Assembly: GCF_022458985.1 (NCBI RefSeq)
Contig: NC_061771.1
Span: 30,120,322-30,184,321 of the forward strand
Direction of reading: 5' to 3'
DNA length: 64,000 bases
Source of the DNA: Mugil cephalus
Taxonomy: Eukaryota > Chordata > Actinopteri > Mugiliformes > Mugilidae
Positions 34,629-45,780 of the stretch are shown in pieces (position 1 is the first letter of the stretch; each line of letters starts with the position of its first letter). Made by a program: the position numbers and the translations under genes. The notes under the pieces were generated by a model. That model searched no databases and was not told the DNA's origin. It saw only the letters and a program-made list of their open reading frames with translations.

Positions 34629-35994
34629 CATCCATGTGTCTTCTCCCTCAATCAATGCACACCTGTGGCATTTAACTCCACCCCCCCTCACCTGTGACCT
34701 CTGACCTCTTATTTCCTGTGCAGGTAGAAATGTTATCGCCATCTAGGGGCCACCACTACAAATACCATTCAACTAAATAGTGAAACATAAATACTTATAT
34801 CACTTATTAACATAAAATAAACACTGGATGTGAGATTAAATGGTTTCCTACATTTGGGTTCACAACAAATCATATTACCTGTAAAATTATTACCTGGTTT
34901 ATTCTGAACAATGTTCCAACATTGTTGTATGCAAATATAATATTACCACAATTTAAAAGGACTAGAAAATGTAACGTTAAACTTTGAACACTACAAGGCC
35001 TGTGTCAGACTCTTCTGCTGGATTGTCTCATCAAGAGCTTCATCTTCCTCCATGTAAACAGGGCTCAGAGAACACAGACAGACAGAGATGGCAGAAAGTT
35101 GAACAGAAAACACAAGGCTGTCAACTTAAGGGACTATTTGATTCCAAAAGAAAAAGAAAAAACAAATATGCAACAAAAAAGAACCAAATGCAAAATGCTG
35201 AGATCCTGGAATAAAGACAGGAGACGGTCATTTGTTCATGTGTGACAAACAGCAGCTTTATTCATCATGTGAAGCTTCAGTTTGTTCTCCCATTAAATCA
35301 GTAAAGTCTGATCAATGACTCTTTTTTCAGTCATTTCATGCACAGATTCACTTCATCCACACAATCAGTTAGTTGGACTCAGAATATCAGCTATGTACAA
35401 TCAGATAATGACTGATGTCCTGATTGATGATGATCATGATCACTACAGTTGACATGAGCTCGTCTCTTCATCCATTTCAACAACAAAAAACAACAACAAC
35501 AACAACAACAACATGTGGTCTCCAAACCACTCAGTGGAAATGTAATTGTAGATTTCTTTCTTTCCAAAGTCAGAACTAAATCTCTGTGATAAAGGAAGGT
35601 CTGCTGGTTTCTCTGTTGAGGCCAATGCAGCGGAAGAGGAACAACAACATACAAACACATCAACACAAATGTTGATGAGACGTTCAGAGCACAGACAAGT
35701 TCAGATTCTCATGTGGACAAATGTCAGTTTATGTGAATCAAAGTCATGGTGAGCAGTGAGAGCCTCCGTGGCTAAACAGACACAGGAAAGAGCGCCACCC
35801 ATACAAAGTCCAACATCAAGCAAACAACAAACCAGGAGACGACAAAGTACCGCCCACAAAGTGTGACTGACAGCTGATCTCTGAGCAGTGAAGACATGAC
35901 ACAACAATGAGCTCTTTAGCTACAACCATGGAGACCAAATCACCTGGAGACTAAAGACACATTTTAAACCAACTGTCCCTGAAGAGATTTCTGT
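34629..35994 (-). other. TRIM copy B 3' flank / 3' UTR
   Basis: Counterpart of 13,701-15,061. A minus-strand AATAAA is at 35,257-35,262 and an interrupted (CAA)n tract at 35,479-35,513. No independent gene is seen. Confidence 0.5.
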
Positions 35995-37701
35995 CTATTT
36001 CACTTTCATCAACTCAGCAGTGGATCCAACATCATAAAATAACCAGAATCGAGAATCAAATAACCAGAGTCCAAGTCCGGCATAGAGAGGCTGAGTGAAT
36101 GTGGTCTGGACTCTGTGGAGGAGAGTCATGGTTTCAGAGACGCTGTAGAAAGACAGAAGACCTGCTCTGTGATCCAGGTACACTCCTACTCTGGAGGAAC
36201 CAGGACCTGAGACGGGAGTTTGGACTTTGTTGTGGTGAAATGTGTATCTGTTTGTTTCACAAAATAATGACCAAGATTTGTCATTGAATCCAAATCTACA
36301 TTCATGTGACTCCCCTGCTCTGCTGATATTCTTGTATGCGACTGCTACATAAACTCCTCTTCCTCTCCACTCCACCTCCCAGTAACAACGTCCAGTCAGA
36401 CTCTCTCTACTCAGGACCTGATCAGAATAAGTGAATCTGTCTGGATGATGAGAATAAGACCGAGGTTGTTTCATTACTGTTACTTTTCTGTTCCCCTCAG
36501 ATAATAACAGATATTTGTTTGCTGTGTTTGGATCCAGTGTGATTTCACATGAGTATTTCCAGAATTCATCTCTGGTCTTTGGCTCTGGTTGTGGCAGTTA
36601 AAACATCCACTTCAGTCACTGTCACTGAGATGTTTGTCCATGTCTCTCTCAGAATGTCCTGTAGTTTCTCTCTGGTCTCTGTCACAGCTGCTTTCACGCC
36701 ATCAAAGTTCCTCAGAGGACGAATCTTGATGCTGGATGAGTGTGTAGACTCACTGGGTGGTGGCAGTGAGGGGTTTGTTGTGTAGAAACTGGTTGTGATC
36801 CTCTGTGTTTAAGAGCTGCTTCAGCTCGGAGCCTTTCCTCTCCAGCTCAGTGATTCTGCTGCTCCAGCTTCTCCTCAACATCTTTGACTCGACTCTCTTC
36901 AGTTTCCTGCTGGGATCTGACCAGCTGCTCCACATCAGAGCTTCTTTTCTGGAGGAGACGGATCATCTCAGTGAAGATCTCCCGACTGTCCTCCACTGTT
37001 TTATCAGCAGAGTGAGCCATGGCCTTCAGCTCCTGTCTAAGCAGCTCCACGTCTTTGCGTCTCTCCTGGATCGTCTGCTGGATGTTTTCTAGCATCACCT
37101 CCACCTCCTTCTGCTTCTCAGTCCTTTCTGCTGCAGCTGAGACTGTGTCGTGGCCTTTATGTTCATCCACAGAGCAGAGATAACAGATACTCTGCTGATC
37201 AGTACGACAGAAAATCTCCATCATCTTATCATGACGAGAGCAGATGTTCTCCTGGAGCTTCTTGGAGGGCTCCACCAGCTTGTGTTTCTTTAATGGAGCT
37301 ACATCATAGTGAGGTTGGAGGTGTTTCTCACAGTAAGAGGCTAAACAGACCCGACAGGACTTGAAGGCTTTCAGCTTCCTCCCAGTGCAGACATCACAGG
37401 CCACATCTTCAGGTCCAGCATAGCAGTGATCAGCTGGAGCAGCTTGGAGTCCAGTCTTCTTCAGCTGCTCCACTAACTCTGCTAACATGGTGTTTTTCTC
37501 CAGGACAGGCCTCGGTATGAAAGTCTTCCTGCACTGAGGGCAGCTGTAGATTCCCTTCTGGTCTTCTTCATCCCAGTGGCTTTTAATGCAGTTCATGCAG
37601 TAGCTGTGTCCACAGTGAATAGATTTCAGGATCCTTCAGTAGATCCAGACAGATGGAACAAGAGAAGGTTCTCTGTCCAGCTGAACTCCTTTCTGCTCCA
37701 T
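35995..37701 (-). pseudogene. TRIM E3 ligase, copy B, long middle frame intact but ends broken
   Basis: Start ATG at 37,701 ([11 protein letters not shown]), stop TAG at 35,995. Two opposite one-base indels in the RING (near 37,670 and 37,625) replace its first zinc-binding cysteines and create a stop between them. The frame is right again from [14 protein letters not shown] (about 37,610). From there 249 residues are open: RING second half ([10 protein letters not shown]), B-box 1 ([17 protein letters not shown]), B-box 2 ([12 protein letters not shown] ... [10 protein letters not shown]) and coiled coil. The frame is lost at about 36,850, and PRY-SPRY resumes at 35,995-36,474 (WEVEWRGRGVYVAVAYKNIS). 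If the indels are assembly errors this would be a normal TRIM16/25-like gene. Confidence 0.9.
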
Positions 37702-38596
37702 TTCACCTCTCAGTGTCGACGACTGTGTGAGTTTCTGTTTGCTAGAAGTGAAACTAGTCTGAGCTCTGATCTGAACAACATGTGATTGTACAGTGAATGG
37801 AGCCTGTCAGCTCTCACACTTCACCACATGCTGCTTACACCCATCTTCAATGTAGAGATCTAAAGGGGAGGGAACAAGGAGACATGAGGAAATATGAGTG
37901 GAGCTGCTCCAGGAAGAGGGAGGAGTTATCAGACTCTGACTTGTTCCAGGAAGAGGAGCAGACGACAAAACAAATCACAATAAAATCCACATCATTCATG
38001 GTCATAGACGCCACAGACGTGTTACAGTTACACACACATTGCTCTTATTATCCTGACATTTATTAACTAGTGCTGAACAACCAAGAGTCCTGGAAGAGAT
38101 TTTCCACGTTAACGTTGAACGTTTAAAGGAGCCAATGTTAAAACTCTTGATTTGATCTGATTTCCTGATCTGAATGAATGACCTACCATCAGTCAGGTAA
38201 ATAATCTACAGTGAATACAAACGGTCAGAGCCTACTTACTTGTTTGTAGCTGCACGGAGGAACTGCTTCACTTCACAGCAGGAAAAGAACAAATGTTTCA
38301 GAGCAGGAAGTAGCTGCAGATTTGAACCTGGATCAACAGTTGCATCATAAAACTAAACACGTGACAAAGAAGGAGGGACTGTGTTTATTTCCTGGTCGGC
38401 AGTAGTGAAGGGAAGTCTTTTATTTTGTTCTAATTCAACAATTATGAATGATTTGTGTGTTGAAATGTGATTTTATCCTTCACTGTTTATTTCATTTCTA
38501 TTGTTTAACATTTTAATCAAAGCTTTAAATGAACAACTGAGCCACAGCAAACAAATCAAATCAACTCAGACCAAAGTCTGAACATCATGACACTTT

Positions 38597-39213
38597 AGAT
38601 AAATAAAAACTGAATTGATTTTCTTTGTTTTCTTACTGATATATTTGAATATCTGAGGATTGAAGCTGTAATCAACCTTTGTTGTACTTAAAAGTATGAT
38701 ACCATTTAAAAAAAATAAATAAAAAATTGTAAATGTTTTTAATCTGAAGCTGAACACAGCTACAACTCTTGAAATGACCCACAGTAAATAATAGAAGGAC
38801 GTGCGTAACTACTGCAATAGAGGAACATTGTAGGGATTGCAGGAATAACATGTGCTGCAGTGGTAAGAAAAACTAAGGAATACATCTAAAGCGCCCAAAC
38901 CAGCAAAGGAACTGGGGAAAAACAATCTACAGCACTTTATCCCTAACTTACGTTTTGCATAGACACACATCCAGAGTGTTTGTGTCTGAGGAAATGAAAA
39001 ATCTGTCCATAATATTAAACAGAACAAACTAAATGTGAGGCATCTCTTTAAGCTTCTATGTGACACTTTTTGGTGTACTGCTTCAACTTACAATGCAAGT
39101 GATTAAAGAGGTTCACAGCACAAAAAAAAGGCTCCCACCCGCTCAAAAGAAAAGTCCAACAACTGGAATTAACAGGAAATGAAGCTGGAGAGCCTGGATA
39201 GCCAGTTCATTCA
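38597..39213 (-). other. Likely 3' flank of the uncharacterised last exon, copy B
   Basis: Counterpart of 17,631-18,243; no gene of its own. Confidence 0.45.
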
Positions 39214-39519
39214 TCAAGTCTGTTCTTCAGGACTTGGGTTTTGTTTGGACAGTGCATTGCCTTCAAGTTCCATGACCACCTTCTGCAGCACTTCAAAGGT
39301 ATACTTCAGTTCAGCAGGGTGGTTTAAGTTCAAAGAATATATCAGGCCAAACAACATGGCAGCAGCTCGGGGAACACTGTCCAAATCCTGCATCACAATG
39401 TGGGACTCGAGGACAATGCCAACGTCCTCTGGTTTTTCATTGGCATCTCTGTGTTTGCAGACATATATACCCATAGTGGTATCCTCAATGGATTCCTGGA
39501 GGAGGGATTCATCTGCTGC
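39214..39519 (-). CDS. Last exon of an uncharacterised teleost protein family, copy B
   Basis: Same exon as 18,244-18,549: acceptor TTGTACAG, open frame to the stop after NPSPEEQT, core LFGLIYSLNLNH. The translated difference from copy A is a single Tyr to His change. No upstream exon is recognisable in the following 1.5 kb. Function unknown; see copy A for the family resemblance. Confidence 0.6.
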   Translation of the reverse strand, partial: AADESLLQESIEDTTMGIYVCKHRDANEKPEDVGIVLESHIVMQDLDSVPRAAAMLFGLIYSLNLNHPAELKYTFEVLQKVVMELEGNALSKQNPSPEEQT

Positions 39520-40869
39520 CTGTACAATGCACAAAAAGAATCAAAGTGTGATCACACTACATGCAACGTCCATATAGGGAATACTGCACATCTGTATTGA
39601 GTCATTTATGAAGATCACTACCATATTATCTTACATGTTAGCTGACTGTAAAGTAATGACAATGGGTAGATGTTTTAAAGCTGATACAAAATATGAAAGA
39701 GAACATCTCAACATACTAAACCTAAGTAACACTTACCTTATTACCTTAACTTATTGTTGAAAAAATGACAAAAAATTATAATCACAGCCATTTTTGAAGG
39801 TGTAGTTTGTGGTGCCATTAAATTATTTTGTGTTATCCTGAGAGACTGATGAGAAACACACAATAGTTTCAACAAAAAAACGATCATTAAAACCTTAATG
39901 AGTACGGTGTATTTTACGTTTATCACCATTACAGACATGCTGTTTAAAAACAACACACGCAATAATATATTTTTAGTCACAGACTGTGACGGACCCATAC
40001 GAGTTCATTAATGGGAAAACACTGAAAGCCTAGCAACAACGACAGCTGACAGTATTATTGGTATTGACTTCCTTATAAAAAATAAAATAAATAAAATCAC
40101 AAGCCATCTCTGCTCTGATACAAGTCAGTGATCCCAAAATGTCTTGTTTCTCATCTATAACACACATTCTACATCTCGGAGGCAACGTCCCAACATCGGA
40201 AAGAAGAGTGAGAGTCGGGTAGCATGTTGCTGCGAGAGATGCAGCTCCATGGAAAGAACAAGCATGTCCTACCAAAAAAAAAAAAAAGAAGAAGAAGAAG
40301 AAGAAATACTCAAAAATCGAGTGTGTTTCGTTTAACTAAGTTGTCGGCTTCCCAAATCAAAGACACACATTTATGAAAAGTATGGTCCGTGAAAAGTCAC
40401 GGAAAAGTTTTTTTTCATGACAATTTTAAAAGAGAATACAACCTAGGCCTATGATCTATGAATTTCCCCAAACAAACTCTGCCGTGCACACATTAAGTTA
40501 CCAGACATAAAAACTAATGCAAAGATATTCAGGGACGGCAGGCATGGCTGCTAGCATTAGCAACCAGCGGTGAATGAATGAAAACGTTAGCATGAAGACT
40601 GACTTGGATTTACTCGACATTACCGGCAAATAAAAAGCCAAACCTTTTCAAACCTTGATTATAAACACTTTGCTTCTAACACCGGCTCATATTTGACAAG
40701 TTTTTTATTACCTTTATGTGTCCTGACTTGAGTCGACATGTTGAAAAAGTGCATTAATCAGTTTATTTCACATCAGTGAACAACTCAACCCTCCTCCTCC
40801 TCCTCCTCCTCCTCCTCATCGTGTCTCGCCTCCGTGTGAACAACTTACAACTTTACACTTTGGTCAGAG

Positions 40870-42120
40870 ATCAATAACCTGTCTGATCTCCTCACCACCT
40901 CCACTGGCTCCCCACAAGGCTGTGTGCTTTCTCCGCTGCTCTTCATCCTGTACACCGACGAAGTGCAGATCAACGCACCCCAACTGTGACCTGGTGAAGT
41001 TTGCTGACGACACAGTTCTCCTGTCCCTCCTGTCCGGTCCCTCCCTCCATCATGGACCCGCTCTGCAGCAGTTCGCAGAGTGGTGTGACTCTTCCTGCCT
41101 GGAGCTGAATGTCAGCAAAACGAAGGAGATGGTGGTGACCTTCTCCAGCAGACAAAGGGAACTGGCGGCAGCTGTCACCACTATGGTCCACGGTTCTCCG
41201 GTCGAGACAGTTGGGGAATGCAGATACCTGGGAACCATCCTGCACTGCCAACTGAGGTTCTCTTCCAACACCGAAGGGATCCTGAGGAAGTGCCACCAGA
41301 GGATGAACCTACTAAGGAAACTGAGCTCTTTTTCTGTCAGTAAGAACATCTTGCTGACATTCTATTACACATTCGTTGAAAGTGTTTTAACTTTCTCCAT
41401 GTGCTGCTGGTATCACTCCGTAACTGTTCAGGACAGGAACCGCCTGCATAACATTGTCAAGGTGCGTTGTAAGACTATTGGACTCCCTGCTCACCACCTG
41501 AGCACTGTGTACGAGCAGCAGGCGAGCGGCCTGGCTCGTCGAATTCTCAAGGACTCCACTCATGCTCTGTTTCCGGCATTTGAGCTGCTGCCGTCTGGTC
41601 GCAGGTTCCGATGTCCGGCCTGTAAGACCCAGAGGAGGAGAGCAACCTTTGTTCCCAATGTTATTCTCCTCCTGAACTCTAAGAACTATACGACGGTTAC
41701 AATAACTTAAGCCCCCTGTGTTACACTCAAGTGCAACATCACATGACCTCTTACAACGTCACTTTTAATTTTAATTTTTTAACCACGTCTCACTTTATTT
41801 ATTTATTTGTCATACTTTATCTGCTGTTTTACAGTTTTTTTTTCTTTACATATTGGTCTTGATATTATTTTCCACAATCCATCTCTCTCCTGTAACTGGT
41901 AGCAGACCTGCCATTGTAATATAATATGCAGTTTTTTTACTCACTTTTGCAATTTTTATTCTTTTTGTTATTTATTCTCCTGCTCTTCTTTTATGTACCG
42001 CTCTTCGCCCTCCTAATTATTCAGTTTTTACCAGCTTATTTGTGCATTTACGTTCTTACAAATCTTGTACTGATTTGTAATTGATGACTAAACCCAAAAT
42101 GCCAATTTGTTGTTTTTTAA
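40870..42120 (+). mobile_element. CR1/Rex-like LINE, C-terminal half, copy B
   Basis: A 537-base deletion relative to copy A removes the first half of the RT. The remaining frame (40,922-41,710) is open for 262 codons: KFADDTVLLSLL, WCDSSCLELNVSKTKEMVV, then FYYTFVESVLTFSMCCWYHS and a C-terminus ending NYTTVTIT, better preserved than in A. A 3' UTR follows to about 42,120. Not mobile. Confidence 0.8.
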
Positions 42121-42443
42121 ATAACCAACGCCACAGCCGATTCAATTCTTGAGGTCCAGAGATACCTGGCTGGCAGAGAAAGCAACATTCCCTGTACATT
42201 TAAAAAATATACATATTTTAAGCTTAGATGAAGATATAAAATAATATAGTACACGAAATAAAATACAATAACTTAAACAATGTTATTGTATATACTCGGT
42301 CATTGAATCAGTAAACCAGTTGAGTCTCTGTAATGATGATTAAAATCCAGCAGGTGTCAGTATTGAGCAACACAGTGACACAGCACCGATACAGTATCAA
42401 ACACAGTTTGAGTAATGTGCCGCAACGCTTCACGAGGCCTCAT

Positions 42444-43163
42444 GGTGCGTGTTGAAGAAGACCGATGCCTCAACATAGAAGTATATAGAAAACCCACGCA
42501 CACAGATCAACACTTGTTATTTGTTCACACCACCCTCTGGAACACAAACTAGGAGTCATCAGAAACCTCCAGCACCGAGCACAAACTGTACCCAGAAGAC
42601 AGGAGGGCAAGGACAAGGAGGGACAACACATCAAACAAACCCTCAAAACATGTGGACATCCCAACTGGGCCTTTGTCAAAGGCTCAAAAAGATATCCCAG
42701 GAAGGACAGGGAAGAGGAGCACAGCAGAAGGAAGAACATCACCATCCCCTACGTAGCTGGTGTATCAGAGAAACTGAGGAGAATCTTTGGAAAACACCGC
42801 ATCCCAGTTTATTTCAAACCTGGCAACACACTAAGGCAAAAACTGGTCCCCCCCAAAGACAAAACACCTAGACAGAAACAGAGTAATGTAGTGTATGCTG
42901 TTCAGTGTAGTGAAGAATGTACAGACTTGTACACTGGGGAAACAAAACAACCCATCCACAAACGCATGGCCCAAAACAGGAGAGCCAGTTCATCGGGGAA
43001 CGACTCAGCAGTCCACCTCCACCTGAAGGACAAAGGACACTCCTTAGAAGATACCAACGTCAAAGTCCTGGCCAGAGAGGACAGATGGTTTAAAAGAGGA
43101 GTAAAGGAAGCCATCTATGTCAAAGTGGAGAAACCTTCTCTAAACAGAGGAGGTGGACTGTGA
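42444..43163 (+). mobile_element. Penelope-like element, 3' part with GIY-YIG endonuclease
   Basis: Starts at the exact end of duplicated copy B. The first part reads YRKPTHTDQHLLF, a conserved RT-domain phrase of fish Penelope-like elements. The last 90 codons (42,891-43,163) hold the GIY-YIG nuclease: VYAVQCSEECTDLYTGETKQ, PIHKRM, then VHLHLKDKGHSLED and REDRWFKRGVKEAIYVKVEK, ending LNRGGGL. Reading frames change between the RT part and the nuclease, and the RT N-terminus is missing, so it is a dead 3' fragment. Sequence to about 43,300 may be its 3' UTR. Confidence 0.88.
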
Positions 43164-43486
43164 TTTAATTTACCAACTATTTATAATTCAGTTTTGACTT
43201 CTGTCCCCAAGAAGTTTCAACAACATTCACACTTTGAGCCCCCAGGCTCCAACTGACAATAGCCTCATTAGAGCTCCATTCATAGGGTAAGTAGCCCAGA
43301 CACACAGTTCCCCTCATTCAAGGACAGGTAAGTATCAGCCATTATGGTAATTAGTGACCCCAGTTTCTGGTCAAGCAAGTTTCAGGACATGTATGGTCTA
43401 ACACCACCACCACCTCCTCTGTAGTGTTGCAGAATAAATCGTCTTGTAGTTGTGTTCTTTAAAACATTTTCTTCTTCTTCTTTCAG
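43164..43486. other. Penelope 3' flank and intron-like sequence
   Basis: No gene. It ends in a pyrimidine tract and TTTCAG that forms the acceptor of the next Ig exon. Confidence 0.5.
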
Positions 43487-43849
43487 GTGTCCTTCATCAA
43501 ACCTGTAACAATATGACTTACACTGACAGAAGCATCTGAGCCATCAAAGGTTCATCAGTGGACATTTCCTCCACATACAGTCATTATTATTATTATTATG
43601 ATGTTGAGTCAAAGTTCTGGTTCAGTCCTGATCATAGTCGTCAGTGGATGAATCCCTCACAGCCTGAGGACCTGAGTAAAGACTCCCAGTATTCAGGTCG
43701 TGTTCAGGTCCTTGAACCAGAGACAGGAAGATCTACTCTGAGAATCACTAACCTGAGAGAGAGTGATTCATCTGAGTATCACTTCAAATTCAAGACACGA
43801 CGGTTTGAATGGAGAAGTGTTTTACCTGGAACAACTCTGACTGTCACAG
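43487..43849 (+). pseudogene. CD22-like receptor, N-terminal V-type Ig exon, disabled
   Basis: Acceptor CTTTCAG, donor GTACTG, 363 bases. It encodes YSHYYYYYDVESKFWFSPDH, QPEDLSKDSQYSGRVQVLE and STLRITNLRESDSSEYHFKF, the typical first Ig domain of fish CD22-like/Siglec-like receptors. The codon before AIKGSS, usually Cys in this family, is TGA, and the B-strand Cys of ISCTY is Ser (ISSTY). So the exon has an early stop and lacks the canonical cysteine. It is not usable as it stands unless the stop is an assembly error. Confidence 0.8.
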
Positions 43850-43939
43850 GTACTGATGAACTCTAACTGTGTAGGTGGATGTATCTGTGCATTGAGTATT
43901 TAAACAGATGTGACATTACTGTTGTGTTGTCATGTGCAG

Positions 43940-44167
43940 CTCTGCAGGTGCAGGTGACCAGAATAATATCAGTCCATCAGTCTCAAACTGAGGCAGAGCT
44001 CAAGTGTCTCAGCAGCTGCAGTCCAGCTGGTCGTCTTTACGTCTGGTTCAAGAACCAACAGAGAATCAGGACACAGCAAACTTCTACTTTGACAGACAAC
44101 TTTTCTCCTGGAGACACCGTCTCCTGTGCTTTCAGTGGACATGAGGATTACCGCTCTCCTTCAGTCT
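43940..44167 (+). pseudogene. CD22-like receptor, second Ig exon, frame open
   Basis: Acceptor GTGCAG, donor GTGAGT, 228 bases, in phase with the V exon. It encodes LQVQVTRIISVHQSQTEAEL, KCLSSCSPAGRLYVWFKNQQ and DTVSCAFSGHEDYRSPSV with the two domain cysteines and core Trp. No break is visible in this exon; it is listed as a pseudogene only because the flanking exons are disabled. Confidence 0.75.
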
Positions 44168-44269
44168 GTGAGTTTACTTTGCTTTGAAGTTTTGTCTAAT
44201 ATCCCTGAAGACATGCAACTTCACAACTTCATAATTTTCTACATTTTTTAATAAAAACTACTTCAATCA

Positions 44270-44760
44270 TCAGCGAAAGTTTGTGTCCTGAAATTAGAAG
44301 AAGAGAAGATGCAGCAGAACAGGTCCAGACCAGGACATTAGCGCCCCCATGTGTCATGGAGGGATGAGGTTCTGGTGCTGGAATGCAGAGTTGGTTCATC
44401 TCCAAACATGACGATGCCCAAACATTTAAACCAAACTATTCTACTTTGGTCTCATCTGTCCACTGAAAAAATCCCAACAGTCGTCTTCATGAGGTTTAGC
44501 AAAGTGATGGGAGAAATGTTCTTTTTTGGAGACAGAGCAGTGTCTTGGTCCTTGTCCTCATGGTTGTCCAGTGGATTCATCAACATTAACATTAACCAAT
44601 GTGAGAGAGGCCTTTAGCTGCTTAGAAGTTCCCCTGGGTTCCTCTGGTTCCTCTCAGATTATTATGGAGTGATCTTTGTTGGTGGACCACTATGCAGAAA
44701 ATTCAGAGGGTCTAATACTGTAGCATCTCAACTATGTGGAGGATAACAAGTTTAAAAAAA
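44270..44760 (-). mobile_element. DNA transposon remnant (Tc1/mariner-type) in the CD22-like intron
   Basis: Read on the plus strand the stretch with TTTGGAGACAGAGCAGTGTC, CCAATGTGAGAGAGGCCTTT and GAGTGATCTTTGTTGGTGGA matches, in antisense, the transposase region of a common fish DNA transposon. No ends are identified. Assignment to Tc1/mariner is from memory and tentative. Confidence 0.5.
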
Positions 44761-44812
44761 TGATCAAAAAAAATCAAAAAACTAATTTCATAATGTTCTC
44801 TATGTTCTCCAG

Positions 44813-45073
44813 ATCCTCCAAAGCTTCCCTCTGTGTCAGTGAGTCCATCTGGTGAGATAGTGGAGGGTAGTTCAGGGACTCTGACCTGTAGCAGTGATGC
44901 TAACCCAGCAGCTAACTACACCTGGTACAAGGAGAACCAAACACTGAGTCAAGGATCAGATGGTGTGCTTGCTTTCATTTCTATCAGCTTTAACAACAGC
45001 GGAAACTACTACTGCAAGTCTGAGAATTAATACGGATATTCAAAGTCTTCATCTCTGTTCATAGATGTCCAGT
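44813..45073 (+). pseudogene. CD22-like receptor, third Ig exon with premature stop
   Basis: Acceptor TTCTCCAG, donor GTGAGT, 261 bases, in phase. It encodes PPKLPSVSVSPSGEIVEGSS, LTCSSDANPAANYTWYKENQ and NNSGNYYCKSEN, then TAA at 45,028-45,030, then YGYSKSSSLFIDVQ. The stop most simply reflects a C to T change in a Gln codon. The rest of the C2-type Ig domain is normal, with both cysteines and Trp. Confidence 0.85.
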
Positions 45074-45780
45074 GTGAGTATTAATTAATTAATGACTTTG
45101 TTGGAAACATTCCCAAATATTGTAAATCTTAGCCTGCTAACTTTCTAAACTATGGCTCCGTTCAGACTGATCTCCAGTGACCAGCTTAAAGTACACGTGT
45201 GAACTCACCACAACACTGAGGACACATCAGAGTAATTTGACCTGAGTCCACATTTAGTGTCACTACTCAGCAGTGGAGCTGGTCCATGAGCAGAATGTTG
45301 CCTCATTCAGGAAATAACACACGACTGCTATTATAGATGATGATAGCCTCAAGTGGTGTTTGTTCATTAGTAATTAGAGCTGTTACCAAACTAAATAATA
45401 AAAAAACAACTAAGAAAGAAGTGATTATATCTTTAAAAAAGAAGTGTTATGTTGATGTATAAGCAGACATGTGGAGTTAAGTTGTGTATTTCCTCAATAA
45501 TCACAAATGTGCTTATTAGATTTAATTAGTTTTTGCAAGTCAGCTACAGATAAATAAATAAATGATACATCAGGGTGTTTTCCTTTGGTGAGAGAGAGAC
45601 TTAACTACTTGTTCTAAAATATCAAAGTCATGATAAACAAACCAGTGTTTGTGGTTCTGATACAACAATAGAGATCCACTGTAACTAACAGCTGTTATAA
45701 AATTATAACATTTGACCCAAATGATCAAATGACAGGAAATAATAAACCCATCATTGATTATTATTATGAGATCAGATACC
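45074..45780. other. Intron-like AT-rich sequence
   Basis: No exon or repeat recognised between the third Ig exon and the L1-like LINE. Confidence 0.45.

Larger units (their letters stand above)
30711..42443. repeat. Segmental duplication block, copy B
   Basis: Counterpart of 9,931-22,656, starting at GTCCATGTGAATCAGGCAGG and ending at CTTCACGAGGCCTCAT. Lengths differ (11.7 versus 12.7 kb) because of one segment absent here, a LINE deletion and minisatellite change. Confidence 0.95.
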
